Origin: Polyodon spathula
Lineage: Eukaryota > Chordata > Actinopteri > Acipenseriformes > Polyodontidae
Assembly (NCBI RefSeq): GCF_017654505.1
Contig: NC_054537.1
Span: 77,634,118 to 77,698,117 of the forward strand
DNA: 64,000 nt
Direction of reading: 5' to 3'
The translations under genes and the position numbers were made by a program. Positions 58,955-64,000 of this stretch are shown here, piece after piece (position 1 is the first letter of the stretch; every line of letters starts with the position of its first letter). The notes below the pieces were generated by a model. The model worked only from the letters and a program-made list of their open reading frames with translations. It was not told the origin of the DNA and did no database searches.

Positions 58955-61770
58955 ATGTTTATGGCCTCCCAATAACACTGAAGGCTTTAGGCCTACTTTT
59001 TTAAAACTTAAACAAAGTCTTACTCTGAATAGGCCCTCTTATGAACAGATTAAATCATTTGACATGTGAAACTTTTTCAGTTAATTTGTTAAATCCACTT
59101 GTGATTTCATGTACTTGCACTGAAGGTTACAAAATACTTCTTCAACTCAATAAGGCCATTTTAAAGATCATAAATTCCGAGGTCACATTTGCAAATATCA
59201 GGCACTCCTGTTTCACTTCCTGAGCTTGTACTATACCCTTATCATCTCTGCAGCTGCCTTTCACAGAGCTTCCTGAGATGTCAGACTGAACTTTGACTTT
59301 CACATCTTATTGCTTTTAAGTTTATTTAACAACAAAAGAGATTATAGAAGATTATTTAAGCCAAACAAGTATCATTCTTCTGAAATAATTAAAAAAAATA
59401 ACAACATAGGCATCTTGTCTATTAGCTCAGCTGAAAAGGTTTTCTAATCAAGTTCATCTGAAATATGGCCTGCCATCTTATCTCTCTCGCTTTCTCTGAG
59501 TCCTTTTGCTCTGCTTGAATAGATAAATATCCCATCTTCAACATACACAGAATAAGGAACACTGTATATAAATGATTTTGTACAAAAAGCTACCACGGGC
59601 CACTGTTTTTTTTAATCCATGCTGCCTTTTATGCCAGATAATATATTTGTACTTGTATTGTTATATCAAATATTCTTCGTTGATTGTATTGCTTTCTAGG
59701 TTCTCATGCTTATGTTATGGTATGTTCTTTCTGGAACAAATGGTGTCCTTTTGACTGTTTATCAGGAGTTTCATCTGTGCTGGGAAATTATTTGCCTCCT
59801 CTTTCTTCAGACCTCATTGAAGCTGTGGTTTCTATTTTACTGCCAGGTTTCTCTTTACAGCGGCTCATTTAATGTCTTTATAGCAAACATTCGTACAGGA
59901 AATGCTTTAACACAGCTGCTGTATCTCCATCTATAAGATAACAAACAGTTCTGATGACATATAACCTAACCTGTGATAAGTGGAGGTCTGGTGGTTTTGT
60001 TTGCAACAAGTGTTTCTTATTTTATTTACATTTGATGTGCTGAAAAGGATAAAGGCAAAGGAAGCTCAATACATTTCTACATGAAAACACTGCTGGAATT
60101 ATCACTGTGTCAATGTTGTTCATTGAAATAATTTAAATGAAGTTTTAAAAGAAGTCCTTAATGTGCCTTAAAAGCGAAGTCCAAACAAAAACAAAACCGG
60201 CTGCTTATATCTCCAAATGCATGAAGTAATTAAAAGTCCAAAATGATCCGCACACTGCTATTTGAAGAGTGCCCATAAAAAAACCACTATAAAATCTGAA
60301 TTTCATTTCTAGGACAGGCAAAAAAAGTGATATAGTGCAAAAAGTGCTCAAAGTAGCCTGTAAACGCAGATCAGATGTATTGTATGGTTAGATTACCATT
60401 ACCAGTGTGGGACTACGGTAAATGCGTAGTGCAAGCATTGGTAAATGTCTGTACAAATGTACCATTGTACAGTGAACTTTTATAGAGGCTGTCTGACAAT
60501 CCCAACAAACATAAATGACACCAAGCCCAGGCAATACATCACTATGACAGCGAAACAATATTTTACAAATCAAACTAAATTACATTTTATCTTATGCAAT
60601 CAACTTTACTGTGAAATTGAAGCCTGGAATAGGAAGCAGCCAACAATTTTTGCTACCTGGCAATATACTTTTTTTACTGTATATAACCTAGCCAGTGCAC
60701 ACACATACGGGTAGTCCCTGTGATCTTGTAAATAATTGTAAAATTTATATAAAATCAATACTTTACGAGATTAAGCAAATGAATTTCTCAACGTATATAG
60801 GAGTGTATTTAAATGTGTGTTAACCATGAAAGTGACATACAGCGAGATAAATTCAGCCAGTGGATTTCGCACAAAGACCCCAAAACATTTACAGTTTTTG
60901 TAGTGTCCGAAGATACAATCAGCAGTGTAAGAGATCTCTGAATCATTCTGGTCCCTTGTCACAGAAATGGCTAGCTCCTTCATGTTCAACACTGAGAGGT
61001 TCCTGTGGTATGTGTGTGCTTAAGCTGTTTACAGTATTTATCCATTACTTAAATATTTTCTGAATGATACAAATATTTTATTTTGTTATTTAAACTATAT
61101 CTAATTGTAAATATCTGAAGAAGGACCCAGCTCTAGCAGCTGTGCTTGTAAAAAATGAGGTAAAACTCGAGTAGTTGCATGGCTTGTTCCATTTGTGTCA
61201 TTTACTTTCAGGCACAAATGTGAATAAGTTTATTTAATTGCAAAAATATAAATTGCACATAAATGCTGATTTACATTACATATAACGGTTTAAATATCAA
61301 GCTACAAATCTACAAAGCGATCCAAATGAAGTGTTCTTACCAGTCCCAGACTGGACATATTATCATGTTTGCCTTCTCTTCCCAACAGATTATCTGAGTT
61401 TTTATTTTTGTGTTTTGTTTAAAAATATTACCCATGTAAAAAAAATGAAAAGCTATTTTTAAAACTATATGGGGCACTGCACCATGTGTATAATAGTTTA
61501 ATTCAAATAAAATAATACGGTTAAAATATGTAATAAACAGCGCTTGAACAGCGGTTTTCAACCCGTTTCAGCGGAACATATTAAACAAAAACAAGTTTAC
61601 AGCATAGAAGAAAATTAAAAACGTGTTCTGAAGTATACAAAGATATTTTCATGTAACTCGTCATTACCCATAATATCTAAGTAGTATTTATACATGGAAA
61701 ATTGATCAAACATTAAAGAAGCAGTTGTCTTCTTAACTCGCTATGTGTCCATACGTGGTTGGAGTTATGA
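58955..61770. other. Upstream of EXT1, nothing recognised
   Basis: AT-rich DNA without supportable genes or transposons. Distal regulatory elements for EXT1 could lie here, but no specific one is evident. Confidence 0.55.
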
Positions 61771-62592
61771 ATGGGTGCAGCGGAAGCATCGCCTAAACGG
61801 ACATGACGCTAGCCAATGGGAAAGTCCTGTGCGTAAGGCTATGACGTCAGACGTCGTCGTGTGGGGATTGGAATGTTACAGTGTAGCAGTCGGAACCACT
61901 AAGCCCTTGGTAAGTGGACGCTAGGATCAGGGACTTTCCAGTTTACAACTGTTCGAGCTCTCTCTGTCTAGAGAGATCGCAGCATTGAAATCTTTGTAAA
62001 CCTTGGCACCCGTGATTGCTTTCAGAGAGACAAGAAATGCCAGGATTTGTATGGTTACAGTGCTTTAAATAAACTACGAGCTTTGTTCAAGACTCATGAA
62101 ATAACCCCCAGATTCTAGCGAGATTCTGATTCTGTGGTGCGTTGGTCCGTCCATGGTGTTAAAATATATGATCTCCGCGGCTTGTTTGTGTCCCTGCATT
62201 TAAACAGAGGGGGCTCTCCGTGCTGTGCAGCAGTCCAACTCGGACTCACTCAGTGGAAGTAGTTCGTCGGTTTCAGCAAGCTTGTGGTCGGCTACTGGGA
62301 GAGAAACACATCGGCTGGTTAAAACGAACAGTCATGATCCCATTGCTAGATTAGACGATACACCACCAACACCGGTTTGTAAAATGATAGACAGAAGGGG
62401 AGAAAGATAAAGAAGTCGCCCACATGCGCTGGATCAATCTAAGGATTTGGGAACGGAATACGAAGGTGGTGGAGGACAACTGTTTGAAATCTTTGCAGAC
62501 TGGAAGATGGCGGGTTGGATCTGGAAGTGGTGATAGCGAAACTTCGGGGGTTTTTGGGTTTATTTGTAAAAATCTCGACCCAAACAGGACAC
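61771..62592 (+). promoter_or_regulatory. EXT1: EXT1 promoter and 5' untranslated region
   Basis: Base composition changes from AT-rich to CpG-containing here. A CCAAT box lies at 61813-61817 and a perfect cAMP-response element TGACGTCA at 61842-61849, with further CGTCGTCG just after. The transcription start is not visible but is probably shortly downstream. The remaining 600-700 bases would be a long 5' untranslated region, as in mammalian EXT1. A TTG|GTAAGT sequence at 61907-61915 resembles a splice donor, so an extra 5' intron is possible. Several upstream ATGs occur, including an overlapping 86-codon frame at 62424-62684. Confidence 0.6.
62507..62533 (+). other. Upstream ORF with strong initiation context
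   Basis: Eight codons (MAGWIWKW) and a stop. The ATG has A at -3 and G at +4, a near-optimal Kozak context, and lies 86 bases before the weaker EXT1 start (C at -3, C at +4). Confidence 0.45.
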
Positions 62593-63551
62593 ATGCAGGC
62601 CAAAAAACGCTATTTAATCTTGCTGTCCGCCGGCGTCTGTCTGATTCTACTGTTCTACTTTGGAGGCTTGCAAGTTCGAGCTAGGAGGAGGACTCCGAAC
62701 CGGCGTGAGGATCATAGCAGAAATGTTTTTCATTCGGGTCCGGATCAGACCTGGCCGCATTTTTCAGACCATTTACAACCATTTATACCTTGGGATCAAT
62801 TGGAAAACGAGGATTACAACGTGCACATATCTCCAAAACAGAAAAGGGACGCGAATTCAAGCATTTACAAAGGTAAACGGTGTCGCATGGAGTCATGCTT
62901 TGATTTCTCAATCTGCAAGAAAAACGGCTTTAAAGTATACACATATCCTCAACAAAAGGGGGAGAAAATCTCGGAAAGTTACCAAAATATCTTGTCAGCG
63001 ATCGAGACATCCAGGTTCTACACATCAGACCCCAGCCAAGCCTGTCTGTTTGTCCTAAGTTTGGATACTTTGGACAGAGACCAGCTCTCTCCTCAGTACG
63101 TCCATAGCTTGAAAACAAAAGTCCAAAACCTCCCCCTATGGAACAATGGTAGAAATCACTTAATTTTTAATTTATATTCGGGCACATGGCCCGATTACAC
63201 AGAAGACTTGGGATTTGATATCGGCCAGGCCATGTTAGCAAAAGCTAGCATCGGGACCGAAAACTTTAGACCTAATTTTGATGTTTCTATCCCGTTATTT
63301 TCTAAAGATCACCCCAGGACAGGTGGAGACAGGGGTTATTTAAAGTTTAATACAGTCCCACCTTTTAGGAAATACATGCTGGTGTTCAAAGGGAAGCGAT
63401 ATTTGACTGGGATCGGGTCAGACACTAGGAATGCCTTATACCATGTACACAATGCGGAGGATGTAGTCCTACTGACTACCTGCAAACATGGCAAAGACTG
63501 GCAAAAGCACAAGGACGCCCGTTGCGATAAAGACAACGCAGAATATGACAA
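62593..63551 (+). CDS. EXT1: EXT1 coding exon 1 (exostosin glycosyltransferase 1)
   Basis: 959 coding bases (319 codons plus two bases) from MQAKKRY to a GTAAGTG donor at 63552. This matches the first coding exon of vertebrate EXT1 in content, length and phase 2. EXT1 works with EXT2 in the ER/Golgi as the heparan sulfate co-polymerase, adding alternating GlcA and GlcNAc. Residues about 7-26 are the type II signal-anchor helix ([19 protein letters not shown]). A basic stem with an N-glycosylation site (N88, ANSS) follows, then the start of the exostosin GT47 domain from about residue 95 ([69 protein letters not shown]). The rest of GT47 and the GT64 domain lie in later exons outside the window. 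The MQAKK start is chosen by family conservation. The frame is open further upstream, but without an ATG. Confidence 0.98.
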
Positions 63552-64000
63552 GTAAGTGAAGGGTTAAGTTTTTCTTACCAGTTGTACAAAAGTGATGACA
63601 TGTATTACATTTGGGTACATAGGTGCAGCTGGCTGTCTTGCAGTACAACAAATGTCATGCAGTAAAGGTTTTGTCATTTTCGCAAATTAAGCCCTCGACG
63701 AATCACATTTTTTTCTACAGCAGTATGGGGTTTTAACTTGTTTATTATGTATATTGCGTTATTAGGTATAGATTAAAGTATCACATGTAATTAAGCCTGT
63801 AAAATGCAGTCGTTAAAATTCCAACAGAAGAGCTTCTTTGGCATGGTCACGGGGATATAATCATGCCATATTACAACCTGCTGGTAGTTAAATTTTGCCA
63901 TCTCCTTGTTTAACGGCATTAGAACACCTTGTCAGGACTGGCAAAAATATCTGGCCAGTCTAATAAAGGAACTTGCTGGGTCTTTTTAGACGTGAATGAA
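63552..64000 (+). other. EXT1: EXT1 intron 1, beginning
   Basis: Starts with the consensus donor GTAAGTG and continues to the window end. No further exon was seen. Intron 1 is very long in known EXT1 genes. Confidence 0.93.

Noticed and set aside
61907..61915. GTAAGT as a 5' untranslated-region splice donor of EXT1
   Set aside because: No matching acceptor was evident and known EXT1 leaders are in the first coding exon; kept only as a possibility.

Overview
This is vertebrate nuclear DNA, most likely from a ray-finned fish. The evidence is one clearly recognisable host exon, EXT1 coding exon 1 on the + strand at 62593-63551, set in AT-rich DNA full of fish-type transposable elements: Tc1-like elements with long inverted repeats, a Gmr1-type Ty3/gypsy element, DIRS-like tyrosine-recombinase elements, solo LTRs and many long AT, GA, CT and TG microsatellites. 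A non-teleost such as a sturgeon or paddlefish would fit, but that is a guess from the general look of the repeats.

Layout: 0.2-1.9 kb holds two solo LTRs of different families, each with a 5-bp target duplication. 5.0-6.5 kb is a probable minus-strand endogenous-retrovirus-like LTR next to a purine tract. 9.8-10.4 kb is a second copy of the first solo LTR. 14.3-15.1 kb is a 36-bp minisatellite between 63-bp direct repeats. 16.5-17.2, 35.1-35.9 and 54.8-55.1 kb are three copies of a third LTR family. 18.9-20.5 kb is a nearly intact Tc1-like element with DD38E spacing and two nonsense codons. 20.9-22.1 kb is a LINE-like fragment fused to the 3' part of a DIRS-like element, and 30.5-31.9 kb is the 5' part of another. 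37.0-37.9 kb has two small foldback elements. 46.9-54.8 kb has ends and a TAA duplication typical of a PIF/Harbinger element, and inside it sits a complete 5.7-kb LTR retrotransposon. 57.6-58.9 kb is a decayed DD34E Tc1 element.

The most interesting object is the LTR retrotransposon at 47222-52923. Its LTRs are nearly identical, its target duplication is TGTCA, its primer site matches a tRNA-Leu 3' end, and its pol has integrase before reverse transcriptase (the Gmr1 order, unlike most Ty3/gypsy elements). Its capsid resembles the SCAN domain of vertebrate zinc-finger proteins, which earlier work derives from Gmr1-like gag. A 179-bp insert interrupts pol.

Host genes: only EXT1 is certain. 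It encodes a Golgi/ER type II membrane glycosyltransferase that polymerises heparan sulfate together with EXT2. Its promoter-proximal region (about 61.77-62.59 kb) has CCAAT and CRE boxes and upstream open reading frames. Two possible exons of an upstream + strand gene (36.03 and 43.39 kb) are speculative. The neighbour upstream of EXT1 in human is SAMD12, but neither candidate was recognised as SAMD12. Everything else is intergenic or repeat DNA.
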